Under the pieces are notes generated by a model. The model saw only the letters and a program-made list of their open reading frames with translations, was not told the origin of the DNA and did no database searches. Of a stretch of 11,523 nucleotides of DNA, positions 1 through 6,307 are shown piece by piece. A program made the position numbers and the translations under genes. The number at the start of each line of letters is the position of its first letter. The stretch's first letter is position 1. This DNA is from an uncultured Alphaproteobacteria bacterium (GTDB taxonomy: Bacteria > Pseudomonadota > Alphaproteobacteria > Rhizobiales > Beijerinckiaceae): the NCBI GenBank assembly GCA_937988775.1, contig CALKHP010000008.1, forward strand, positions 1 to 11,523. Direction: 5' to 3'.

Positions 1-45
1 CCCGCCGATGGCGGCTGAAAGGTTTGTGCCGCTTCCTCCACCGTC

Positions 46-68
46 ATGGGCCGGCTCGACCGGCCCAT
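46..68. repeat. Palindromic repeat, copy 1 (9-bp stem, 5-nt loop)
   Basis: The sequence reads ATGGGCCGG, loop CTCGA, CCGGCCCAT, which is a perfect 9-bp stem. It sits in a wider 34-base block (41-74) that matches 4131-4164 at 31 of 34 positions. Two of the three differences are a paired change in the stem (G48/C66 here, C4138/G4156 there), so base pairing is kept. A third copy lies at 4077-4099. All three are in intergenic DNA at gene 3' ends. Short dispersed palindromes of this kind are common in Hyphomicrobiales genomes, but I have not assigned it to a named family. Confidence 0.85.
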
Positions 69-91
69 CCCGATATGAAGCACGCCCTTCA

Positions 92-183
92 GTGTCATTC
101 CCGGCGGCCGCAAGGCCGACCGGGAATCCAGAAGCCGCTTGCGCCTTTGCCCTTCTGGATTCCCGCCCGCGCGGGAATGACAC
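92..183. repeat. Compound inverted repeat of two ATTCCC...GGGAAT elements
   Basis: The left element (92-134) and right element (152-183) are inverted copies. GTGTCATTCCCG at 92-103 pairs with 172-183, and CGGGAATCCAGAAG at 121-134 pairs with 152-165, leaving a 17-nt loop. Each element also folds alone. The right has an 8-bp stem 159-166/171-178. The left has 97-104/120-127 plus CGGCC-GCAA-GGCCG at 105-118, a GNRA tetraloop with one bulged A. ATTCCC-N8-GGGAAT is a short repeat format known in several proteobacteria (dRS3 in Neisseria is one). It lies 21 bases past the patatin stop codon and may protect or end that transcript, but there is no T run. Confidence 0.85.
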
Positions 184-204
184 CGGAAACGGCCCACCCG
201 CCAC

Positions 205-1257
205 TCACGAAATCGCCGCCTTGAGATCGAGCGTGGCGCGCTGGCCGAGATCGTCGAAATGCGCCTTCAGCCAGGCTTTTCCGGCCTTGCGGCCGGCCTG
301 TTTCAGCGACAGGAGAAAATCCCAATCCGTATTGGCCTTGCTGGCGGCATCGAGGTTTTTCACCGTGTCATGCAGGCTGATGCGATGCATCAGCACGCGC
401 TTGTAGCTTGCCGGCAGGCGCTCCTGCTCGATCAGCCGCGACACGAAGGCGATGGCGCGCAACTCGCCGATCAGCGGCGCGTTGAAGCTGATCTCGCTGA
501 CCCGGTCCTGGATGTCGCTCACCGAGCGCGGCGTCTCCTCGCGCGTCAGCGGGTTGATCTGCACCAGCAGGATGTCGTCGACCTCCTTGACCGTGAACAG
601 CGGGAACAGCGCCGGATTGCCGGTATAGCCGCCATCCCAATACGGCACGCCGTCGATCGTCACCGCCTGGAACAACAGCGGCAGGCAGGCCGACGCCACC
701 ACCATCTGGGCGGTGAGTTCGCGCTCATTGAACACCCTGATCTTGCCGGTCACGACATTGGTCGCGGCGATGAACAATCTGCACGGCGCGGCGCTGCGCA
801 ACTGCTCGAAGCGGATCTCCTTCTCGAGGAAATCCTCGAGCGGGTTGATGTTGAGCGGGTTGAAGCGATAGGGGCTCGCCAGCGCCGGCAGCGCGCCGAT
901 CATGTTCTGGCCGACACGCTCGCCAAAGCCGCTCCACAGCTTGAGGAACGGGTTCCCGAACAGCACGGTGTCCTCGTGCTGGCCGTCGCGGCTCGCCGAG
1001 CGCCAGAAGCGCTCGAGCTGGGCGCGCGCCGCCGCCGCATCGCCATCGAGCAGCCCCTCGGCATAGACGACCGCGTTCATCGCCCCCGCGCTGGTGCCCG
1101 AGATCGCCCTCACGTCGAGCCTGCCATCCTCGAGGAAAGCATCGAGCACGCCCCAGGTGAAGGCGCCATGCGCGCCGCCGCCCTGCAACGCCAGCATGAT
1201 CGGTTTGCGCAGCGGCTTTGGCGATGCCTTGCCGGCCGGCCGCGGCCGCGCCACCAT
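205..1257 (-). CDS. Patatin-like phospholipase (serine lipid acyl hydrolase)
   Basis: The 350-residue protein carries the patatin signatures in order: the glycine-rich oxyanion loop LQGGGAHGAF (24-33), the nucleophile elbow GTSAG with Ser56, and the DGG motif with Asp208 completing the Ser-Asp dyad. Such enzymes cleave acyl esters of phospholipids or neutral lipids; the substrate here is unknown. No signal peptide is evident, so it is probably cytoplasmic. The C-terminal third resembles the extra region found in many alphaproteobacterial patatins (DUF3734-type, from memory). The ATG at 1257 lies four bases after the bdhA stop, so I prefer it to an in-frame ATG at 1284 that would overlap bdhA. 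Close spacing implies co-transcription with bdhA. A role in lipid or PHB granule turnover is inference only. Confidence 0.9.
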   Translation of the reverse strand: MVARPRPAGKASPKPLRKPIMLALQGGGAHGAFTWGVLDAFLEDGRLDVRAISGTSAGAMNAVVYAEGLLDGDAAAARAQLERFWRSASRDGQHEDTVLFGNPFLKLWSGFGERVGQNMIGALPALASPYRFNPLNINPLEDFLEKEIRFEQLRSAAPCRLFIAATNVVTGKIRVFNERELTAQMVVASACLPLLFQAVTIDGVPYWDGGYTGNPALFPLFTVKEVDDILLVQINPLTREETPRSVSDIQDRVSEISFNAPLIGELRAIAFVSRLIEQERLPASYKRVLMHRISLHDTVKNLDAASKANTDWDFLLSLKQAGRKAGKAWLKAHFDDLGQRATLDLKAAIS

Positions 1258-1261
1258 CGGC

Positions 1262-2047
1262 CTATTCCGCCGTCCAGCCGCCATCCATCGTCATCATGGC
1301 GCCGGTGATATTGGCCGCGCCCTCCGAGCACAGGAACAGCGCATAGGCCGCGATCTGCTCGACGGTGACGAACTGCTTGGTCGGCTGCGCCGCCAGGATG
1401 ACGTCGTTCATGACCTCATCCTTGGTCATGCCGCGCGCCTTCATCGTGTCGGGGATCTGCTTCTCGACCAGCGGCGTCCAGACATAGCCCGGGCAGATGG
1501 CGTTGCAGGTGATCTTGTGCCGGGCGACCTCGAGCGCCACCGTCTTGGTCAGGCCGGCAATGCCGTGCTTGGCCGCGACATAGGCCGACTTGAAGGGCGA
1601 AGCGACCAGCGCATGCGCCGAGGCGGTATTGATGATGCGGCCCCAGCCGTTCTTCTTCATCAGCGGCACGGCGGCCTTGGTGGCATAGAAGGCGGCGAGC
1701 AGGTTGATGCGGATGATCGCCTCGAACTTGTCGTCGGGAAACTCGTCGATCGGCGCCACGAACTGGATGCCGGCATTGTTGACCAGGATATCGACGGTGC
1801 CGAACGCCTTCGCCGCAGCCTCGACCATGCCGGTCACTTCCGCGCCGTTCATCATGTTGGCCGGCGAATAGGCGCAGCGCACGCCAAAGTCCTTCTCGAT
1901 GCCGGCGCGCTCCTTCTCGATCGCATCCGCATCGCCGAGCCCGTTGATCATGATATTGGCGCCCTCGGCCGCGAAGCCGCGCGCCACGGCGAGGCCGATG
2001 CCGCTGGTGGAGCCGGTGACGACGGCGGTGCGATCTTTCAATTGCAT
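1262..2047 (-). CDS. bdhA: D-3-hydroxybutyrate dehydrogenase (SDR family)
   Basis: This 261-residue short-chain dehydrogenase oxidises D-3-hydroxybutyrate to acetoacetate with NAD+, the first step in using monomers released from PHB. It has the Rossmann motif TGSTSGIG (11-18), NNAG (90-93) and the catalytic Ser143, Tyr156 and Lys160. Gln95, His145, Lys153 and Gln197 fall at the substrate-binding positions I recall for the Pseudomonas fragi enzyme, offset by one, which separates it from generic SDRs. The C terminus MMTMDGGWTAE is typical of the family. The ATG at 2047 has an AGGAGA ribosome site five bases upstream, so a longer upstream reading is rejected. It is first in an operon with the patatin gene and is divergent from zur across 138 bases. 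Confidence 0.95.
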   Translation of the reverse strand: MQLKDRTAVVTGSTSGIGLAVARGFAAEGANIMINGLGDADAIEKERAGIEKDFGVRCAYSPANMMNGAEVTGMVEAAAKAFGTVDILVNNAGIQFVAPIDEFPDDKFEAIIRINLLAAFYATKAAVPLMKKNGWGRIINTASAHALVASPFKSAYVAAKHGIAGLTKTVALEVARHKITCNAICPGYVWTPLVEKQIPDTMKARGMTKDEVMNDVILAAQPTKQFVTVEQIAAYALFLCSEGAANITGAMMTMDGGWTAE

Positions 2048-2120
2048 GAAAATCTCCTGGACTTGGCTGGCGGGGGCGGGCGGGCGTGGCGTCGCGACCG
2101 CCTCTCGCGGGAAACCGCCA

Positions 2121-2149
2121 TTGGATCGGGCGGCGGAAAGGCTTACATA
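2121..2149 (+). promoter_or_regulatory. Possible sigma-70 promoter of zur
   Basis: TTGGAT (2121-2126) and TACATA (2144-2149) are separated by 17 bases, 36 bases before the zur start codon. The match is partial to both hexamers. The 138-base divergent gap must also hold the bdhA promoter, which I could not place. I saw no AT-rich palindrome of the kind bound by Zur, so autoregulation is not supported here. Confidence 0.35.
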
Positions 2150-2185
2150 TCCTCCAGCGAATGCGGGACAAGGACAAGGGCGCCG

Positions 2186-2695
2186 ATGGTAGAACGGCCG
2201 CAGCACGATCACGATCACGCACATGGCGCCGCCGACGAGGCCGATGCGCTGGCGGCGGCGCTCAGCCATGCCGAGGAGCAGTGCCGGGCGCGCGGCCAGC
2301 GCCTCACCGACATGCGCCGCCAGGTGCTCGCCGCCCTGATCGGCAGCGGCCAGGCGCTCGGCGCCTATGACCTGATCGAGATGGTCGGCGCCAGCGACAA
2401 GCGCCCGGCCCCGGTCGCAATCTACCGCGCGCTCGATTTCCTGCGCGAGCAGGGACTGGTGCACCGCATCGAGAGCCGTAACGCCTTTGTCGCCTGCCCG
2501 CATCAGCATGGTCCGGACGAAACCGTGATTTTCTTCGTTTGCGAAAATTGCCAGCGCGTGATTGAGGAGAGTTCGCAGACGGTCGGCGCCGCGCTGGCGC
2601 TCATCGCCCGCAAGCGCGGCTTCGAGGCCCATGCCAACATGCTCGAAATCAAGGGGCGCTGCTCGAGTTGCCGCTATGTGCCCCAGACCGCGTGA
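2186..2695 (+). CDS. zur: Fur-family zinc uptake regulator Zur
   Basis: This 169-residue Fur-family repressor senses Zn2+ and normally shuts down zinc importer genes. The stretch AIYRALDFLREQGLVHRIES (79-98) closely follows E. coli Zur. His93 and Cys104 match the regulatory zinc ligands there (His77, Cys88). The structural-site cysteine pairs are Cys119/Cys122 (CENC) and Cys159/Cys162 (CSSC). The N terminus is histidine-rich (HDHDHAH, 7-13), which is common in zinc proteins. The winged-helix DNA-binding part spans about 35-95, the dimerisation and metal part 100-165. The ATG at 2186 was chosen because the family homology starts just after it; the ribosome site (AAGGG) is modest. No znuABC genes are in the window. 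The next gene, ispG, starts 33 bases on and may be co-transcribed. Confidence 0.9.
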   Translation: MVERPQHDHDHAHGAADEADALAAALSHAEEQCRARGQRLTDMRRQVLAALIGSGQALGAYDLIEMVGASDKRPAPVAIYRALDFLREQGLVHRIESRNAFVACPHQHGPDETVIFFVCENCQRVIEESSQTVGAALALIARKRGFEAHANMLEIKGRCSSCRYVPQTA

Positions 2696-2728
2696 CGCCT
2701 ATTCCATGATCAACCGACGGCCCAGCCG

Positions 2729-3985
2729 ATGAACATGACCAGCCGCATTTCCGCCGCGACCGCCGCGCCGAGCCCGCGCCGCATGTCGGAGCCCGTCAAT
2801 GTCGGCGGCGTGCTCGTCGGCGGCGGCGGGCCGATCATCGTGCAGTCGATGACCAATACCGACACCGCCGATATCGAGGGCACGGCGCGCCAGGTGGCGG
2901 CGCTCGCCCGCGCCGGCTCGGAACTGGTGCGCATCACCGTCGACCGGGATGAAGCGGCCGCCGCCGTGCCGCATATCCGCGACCGGCTCGCGCAGATGGG
3001 CCACAGCGTGCCGCTGATCGGCGATTTCCACTATATCGGCCACAAGCTGCTCGCCGATCATCCGGCCTGCGCCGAGGCGCTCGCCAAATACCGCATCAAT
3101 CCGGGCAATGTCGGCTTCCGCGCCAAGCGCGACCTGCAATTCGGCGCCATCATCGACATGGCGCTGCGCTTCGGCAAGCCGGTGCGCATCGGCGCCAACT
3201 GGGGCTCGCTCGACCAGGAGTTGCTGACCCATCTGATGGACGAGAATGCCAAGCGCCCCGATCCGCTCGACGTGCGCGCCATCACGCGCGAGGCCATGGT
3301 GCAGTCGGCGCTGCTCTCGGCGGCGCGCGCCGAGGAGATCGGGCTTGGCGCCAACCGCATCATCATCTCGGCCAAGGTCTCGGCGGTGCAGGACCTGATC
3401 GCCGTCTATCGCTCGGTCGCCGAGCGCTCGCATTACGCGCTGCATCTCGGCCTGACCGAAGCCGGCATGGGCTCGAAGGGCATCGTCGCCTCCTCCGCCG
3501 CCATGGGCATCCTGCTGCAGGACGGTATCGGCGACACGATCCGCTATTCGCTGACCCCCGAGCCCGGCGGCGACCGCACGCTCGAGGTCAGGGCGGCGCA
3601 GGAACTGCTCCAGACCATGGGCTTCCGCACCTTCGTGCCGCTCGTCGCCGCCTGCCCGGGATGCGGGCGCACCACCTCGACGGTGTTCCAGCAACTGGCG
3701 CAGGACATCCAGGGCTGGATCACGAGCTCGATGCCGGACTGGAAGACGCGCTATCCCGGCGTCGAGGCGCTCAACGTCGCGGTGATGGGCTGCATCGTCA
3801 ACGGGCCGGGCGAATCGAAACACGCCGATATCGGCATCTCCCTGCCCGGCACCGGCGAGACCCCGGCGGCGCCGGTGTTCATCGACGGCAAGAAGGCCCT
3901 CACCCTGCGCGGCCCGGCGATCGCGGCCGAGTTCAAGCAACTCGTCGCCGATTACATCGACAAGCGCTACACGCCGCGCGGCTAA
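2729..3985 (+). CDS. ispG: 4-hydroxy-3-methylbut-2-enyl diphosphate synthase (IspG/GcpE)
   Basis: IspG converts ME-cPP to HMBPP, the penultimate step of the MEP isoprenoid pathway, using a [4Fe-4S] cluster. The 418-residue protein has the N-terminal TIM barrel with IIVQSMTNTDTADIE (36-50) and RINPGN (122-127), and the C-terminal cluster domain with Cys309, Cys312, Cys355 and Glu362. The C-x2-C and C-x6-E spacing equals E. coli Cys270/273/305 and Glu312. The Cys312-Cys355 gap is 11 residues longer than in E. coli, in keeping with the longer alphaproteobacterial form. The start at ATG 2729 has no clear ribosome site; ATG 2735 is equally possible. It follows zur by 33 bases and converges on ispA. 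Confidence 0.96.
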   Translation: MNMTSRISAATAAPSPRRMSEPVNVGGVLVGGGGPIIVQSMTNTDTADIEGTARQVAALARAGSELVRITVDRDEAAAAVPHIRDRLAQMGHSVPLIGDFHYIGHKLLADHPACAEALAKYRINPGNVGFRAKRDLQFGAIIDMALRFGKPVRIGANWGSLDQELLTHLMDENAKRPDPLDVRAITREAMVQSALLSAARAEEIGLGANRIIISAKVSAVQDLIAVYRSVAERSHYALHLGLTEAGMGSKGIVASSAAMGILLQDGIGDTIRYSLTPEPGGDRTLEVRAAQELLQTMGFRTFVPLVAACPGCGRTTSTVFQQLAQDIQGWITSSMPDWKTRYPGVEALNVAVMGCIVNGPGESKHADIGISLPGTGETPAAPVFIDGKKALTLRGPAIAAEFKQLVADYIDKRYTPRG

Positions 3986-4076
3986 GGCTGCGCGAGCCCA
4001 GTGGAAGCCATCCTTCGACATGCTTAGCGACTGTGTCGCCGGCCAAGCCTTCTGCCATAGCGGTTTTCAAGACGAG

Positions 4077-4099
4077 ATGGGCCGGATGAACCGGCCCAT
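4077..4099. repeat. Palindromic repeat, copy 2 (inverted orientation)
   Basis: ATGGGCCGG, loop ATGAA, CCGGCCCAT forms a perfect 9-bp stem identical in both arms to copy 1. Only its right flank matches the family: CCATGACGG here is the reverse complement of CCGTCATGG at 41-49, so this copy points the other way. It lies between the convergent ends of ispG and ispA. It has no T run and is not a standard intrinsic terminator, but it could block 3' exonucleases or end transcription weakly. Confidence 0.85.
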
Positions 4100-4135
4100 G
4101 ACGGCGAGGTGGCGCGCGCAAACATATCAGCCGTC

Positions 4136-4158
4136 ATCGGCCGGCTTGACCGGCCGAT
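4136..4158. repeat. Palindromic repeat, copy 3
   Basis: ATCGGCCGG, loop CTTGA, CCGGCCGAT is a perfect 9-bp stem. The flanks CCGTC (4131-4135) and CCCGAT (4159-4164) are shared with copy 1. The stem differs from copy 1 by a compensatory C-G for G-C pair. Copies 2 and 3 are 36 bases apart in opposite orientation in the 214-base gap between the ispG and ispA stop codons. I see no gene in that gap. Confidence 0.85.
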
Positions 4159-4199
4159 CCCGATCGGTGAGGCGCTCGAACTATGCCAGGCAATGATCC

Positions 4200-5117
4200 C
4201 TACGCGTCGCGCGTCGCATTATAAGCCAGCAACTCCCGCAACAGCTCCGCCCGGCCGCCGAACACGCCAAGCGCTTCGCCGGCCTCGGCGGTGACGCGCG
4301 CCAGCGCCGCGCGCGCCGGCGCGACGCCGAGCACGCCGACCAGCGTCGCCTTGCCGGCCGCCTCGTCCTTGCGCAGCGCCTTGCCGACCAGCGCCGTGTC
4401 GCCCTCGACATCGAGCAGGTCGTCCTTGAGCTGGAAGGCGAGGCCGAAGCCGGCGCCGAAGCTGGCCAGCGCCTCACGCTCGGCCGGCGTGCTGGCAGGC
4501 GCCAGCAGGCAGCCGGCCTGACAGGCGAAGCCGATCAGCGCACCGGTTTTCAGCCCCTGCAAATGCCGGATTTCAGCCTCCGACAGAGCCGTGCTCCCGG
4601 CGGCGAAGCGGCCCTCGGCGGCGAGGTCGAGCATCTGCCCGCCGACCATGCCGCTGGCGCCGGAGGCCCGCGCCAGCGCCGCGACCAGCGCGATGCGGTG
4701 CGCCGGCGCCGGGCTCGTCGCCGGATCGGCCAGGATGGCGAAGGCTTCGCTCAGCAGGCCGTCGCCGGCCAGGATCGCCGTCGCCTCGTCGAAAGCGCGA
4801 TGCGTCGTCGGCTTGCCACGGCGCAGGTCGTCATCATCCATCGCCGGCAGGTCGTCATGCACCAGCGAATAGCAATGCACGCATTCGAGCGCCGCCGCGA
4901 CGCGCAACGCCGCCGCCTCCGGCACGCCGAACAGGCCGGCGCCTGCGAACACCAGCAGGGGCCGGAGCCGCTTGCCGCCGTTCAGCACCGCATAGCTCAT
5001 CGCCTCGACCAGGCGCGGCGAGGACACACCCGTGGCCGCGAGCGCCGCGAAATGCGCGCTCAGGAACTCTTCCACCTGCTGCTGTGCCAGGCCGAGGGCC
5101 TGCGGAAACGACGTCAT
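4200..5117 (-). CDS. ispA: Polyprenyl synthetase, probable farnesyl diphosphate synthase
   Basis: The enzyme condenses DMAPP and GPP with IPP to give farnesyl diphosphate, the precursor of undecaprenyl phosphate, quinones and hopanoids. The 305-residue length is that of bacterial FPP synthases. Motifs in order: GGKRLRP (47-53); first Asp-rich motif DDLPAMDD (88-95), the DDxxxxD form typical of bacterial enzymes, preceded by CYSLVH as in E. coli IspA; MVGGQMLD (157-164); LKTGALI (189-195); second Asp-rich motif KDDLLD (231-236). Product length is set near the first motif and fits C15, though C10 or C20 cannot be excluded. The start at 5117 has GAGG five bases upstream. The gene is divergent from mtgA; a CTTGAC sequence on the minus strand (5177-5172) could be its -35, but no good -10 follows. 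Confidence 0.92.
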   Translation of the reverse strand: MTSFPQALGLAQQQVEEFLSAHFAALAATGVSSPRLVEAMSYAVLNGGKRLRPLLVFAGAGLFGVPEAAALRVAAALECVHCYSLVHDDLPAMDDDDLRRGKPTTHRAFDEATAILAGDGLLSEAFAILADPATSPAPAHRIALVAALARASGASGMVGGQMLDLAAEGRFAAGSTALSEAEIRHLQGLKTGALIGFACQAGCLLAPASTPAEREALASFGAGFGLAFQLKDDLLDVEGDTALVGKALRKDEAAGKATLVGVLGVAPARAALARVTAEAGEALGVFGGRAELLRELLAYNATRDA

Positions 5118-5209
5118 CCTTGCCTCGCCGCTGTTGAATCGCGATACGGGGTTGCATTCCGGCGATGGCCGGTCAAGCGTCTGTCACGCACCAACGAGAC
5201 CCAAGCCGC

Positions 5210-5902
5210 ATGCCGTCGCGAAAGCGCTCACGCCTGTTATCCTGGTATCGGAAAGCGGTTCTGCTGGCGATCCTCATCGCGTTGCTGCCGCTCGGGCTGA
5301 CCGCGCTCTACAGTGTCGTGCCGCCGGTTTCCACCTTGATGCTGGCGCGCTGGGCGACCATGCAGCCGGTCGACCGGCGCTTCGTGCCCTATGGGCAGAT
5401 CGCGCCGGTGGTGGCGGCCTCGGTGATCGGCTCGGAGGATGCGCGCTTCTGCCGCCATCACGGCGTCGACTGGGACGCGCTGCGCCTGGTGATCGCCGAT
5501 TCCGACGATGAGGACGGCCCGCGGCGCGGCGCCTCGACCATCGCCATGCAGACCGCCAAGAACCTGTTCCTGTGGCCGGGCCGCTCCTACATCCGCAAGG
5601 GGCTCGAGATCCCGCTCGCGCTGATGCTGGATTTCGTGTGGACGAAACAGCAATTGCTCACCACCTATCTCAACATCGCCGAATGGGGCGACGGCATCTT
5701 CGGCATCGAGGCGGCGGCGCAAATCTACTTCCACCGGCCGGCCTCACGCCTCACCGCGCATCAGGCGGCGTTGCTCGCCGCGGCGCTGCCCAACCCGATC
5801 GTGCGCGACACGGCGCGGCCGAAACGCGGCCAGCGCCTGCGCGCCTCCCGCGTCGCGGTGATCGCGCGCGGCATGAAGCCGTGGCTCGATTGCCTGCCGT
5901 GA
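5210..5902 (+). CDS. mtgA: Monofunctional peptidoglycan glycosyltransferase
   Basis: MtgA polymerises lipid II into glycan strands at the inner membrane without transpeptidation. The 230-residue GT51 protein has one N-terminal membrane segment (about 16-38), then the first catalytic-glutamate motif EDARFCRHHG (Glu76), GASTIAMQTAKNL (107-119), the RKGLE motif with the second glutamate (Glu133), and YLNIAEWGDGIFGIEAAA (153-170). There is no penicillin-binding domain. An in-frame ATG at 5165 would add 15 polar residues. I prefer 5210 because it gives the usual short basic tail before the membrane segment, but neither start has a strong ribosome site. Its neighbour ispA feeds undecaprenyl phosphate synthesis, which lipid II needs. 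rpmF follows after 155 bases. Confidence 0.93.
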   Translation: MPSRKRSRLLSWYRKAVLLAILIALLPLGLTALYSVVPPVSTLMLARWATMQPVDRRFVPYGQIAPVVAASVIGSEDARFCRHHGVDWDALRLVIADSDDEDGPRRGASTIAMQTAKNLFLWPGRSYIRKGLEIPLALMLDFVWTKQQLLTTYLNIAEWGDGIFGIEAAAQIYFHRPASRLTAHQAALLAAALPNPIVRDTARPKRGQRLRASRVAVIARGMKPWLDCLP

Positions 5903-5944
5903 CGCGCGCTGATACAAGCCCCGAAATAATTGTTGTGCCGGGTG

Positions 5945-5973
5945 CTGGATTTTCTCGGGCGAACCGACTATAG
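5945..5973 (+). promoter_or_regulatory. Probable sigma-70 promoter of rpmF
   Basis: CTGGAT (5945-5950) and CTATAG (5968-5973) are exactly 17 bases apart. They match the alphaproteobacterial housekeeping consensus CTTGAC-N17-CTATAT at 4/6 and 5/6 positions. Transcription would start near 5980, giving a leader of about 78 bases before rpmF that contains the hairpin at 5999-6037. Confidence 0.5.
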
Positions 5974-5998
5974 ACCCGCCTTCATCGAATTTGCCGCA

Positions 5999-6037
5999 GG
6001 GTGCGCGCGTCGGCATGGCCGGCACCATGGCGCGCCC
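5999..6037 (+). promoter_or_regulatory. Hairpin in the rpmF leader
   Basis: GGGTGCGC (5999-6006) pairs with GCGCGCCC (6030-6037) through 8 bp with one G-U, and CATGG (6014-6018) pairs with CCATG (6025-6029) directly inside it. There is a 7-nt bulge on the left and a 6-nt loop. The structure ends nine bases before the ribosome site GGAG (6047-6050). A role in translation control or autoregulation by L32 is only a possibility. High GC makes chance stems likely. Confidence 0.35.
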
Positions 6038-6057
6038 AGCGAAACCGGAGACATGTC

Positions 6058-6243
6058 ATGGCCGTTCCAAAGCGTAAAACCTCGCCGTCCCGCCGCGGCA
6101 TGCGCCGCTCCGCCGACGCGCTCAAGGCTCCGACCTACGCCGAGGACAAGGATTCCGGCGAGTTGCGCCGCCCGCACCATGTCGATCTCAAGACCGGCAT
6201 GTATCGCGGCCGCCAGGTGCTGAACATCAAGACCGACGCCTGA
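6058..6243 (+). CDS. rpmF: 50S ribosomal protein L32
   Basis: The 61-residue basic protein begins MAVPKRKTSPSRRGMRRS and ends with the MYRGRQVL block typical of alphaproteobacterial L32, a small protein of the large subunit near the peptidyl transferase region. It lacks the four zinc-binding cysteines of some other L32 types. That matters because zinc-free paralogues are often Zur-controlled, but this one looks like the ordinary single form. ATG 6058 is chosen over an upstream in-frame ATG at 6001 because the family starts with MAVPK and GGAG lies seven bases before it. It has its own probable promoter and a strong terminator. Confidence 0.97.
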   Translation: MAVPKRKTSPSRRGMRRSADALKAPTYAEDKDSGELRRPHHVDLKTGMYRGRQVLNIKTDA

Positions 6244-6269
6244 ACGCGGGCGCCGTCGCGGATGACATC

Positions 6270-6293
6270 AAGGCCCCTCGCGGGGCCTTTTTC
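6270..6293 (+). terminator. Intrinsic terminator of rpmF
   Basis: AAGGCCCC (6270-6277), loop TCGC, GGGGCCTT (6282-6289) forms a perfect 8-bp stem running into TTTTT (6288-6292), 26 bases after the rpmF stop codon. On the other strand the hairpin is followed by TTGATG, so it is mainly a one-way terminator. Confidence 0.93.
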
Positions 6294-6307
6294 TTTGCCT
6301 GCCCCGT

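Noticed and set aside
2..14. CCGCC-GAT-GGCGG stem at the left edge
   Set aside because: A 5-bp GC stem with a 3-nt loop is expected by chance at this GC content, and the left context is missing.
1094..2185. Long in-frame extension upstream of zur
   Set aside because: It runs antisense through bdhA and has no Fur-family similarity; the zur homology starts after 2186.
2048..2185. Zur box in the bdhA-zur divergent gap
   Set aside because: I looked for an AT-rich palindrome of the ATGTTATAACAT type and found none.
2048..2632. Upstream in-frame extension of bdhA
   Set aside because: It overlaps zur in antisense, and the ATG at 2047 has a strong ribosome site and the usual family N terminus.
2699..4021. 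440-residue open frame on the minus strand across ispG
   Set aside because: It is antisense to a clear ispG and has the Arg/Asp/His-rich composition typical of shadow frames in high-GC DNA.
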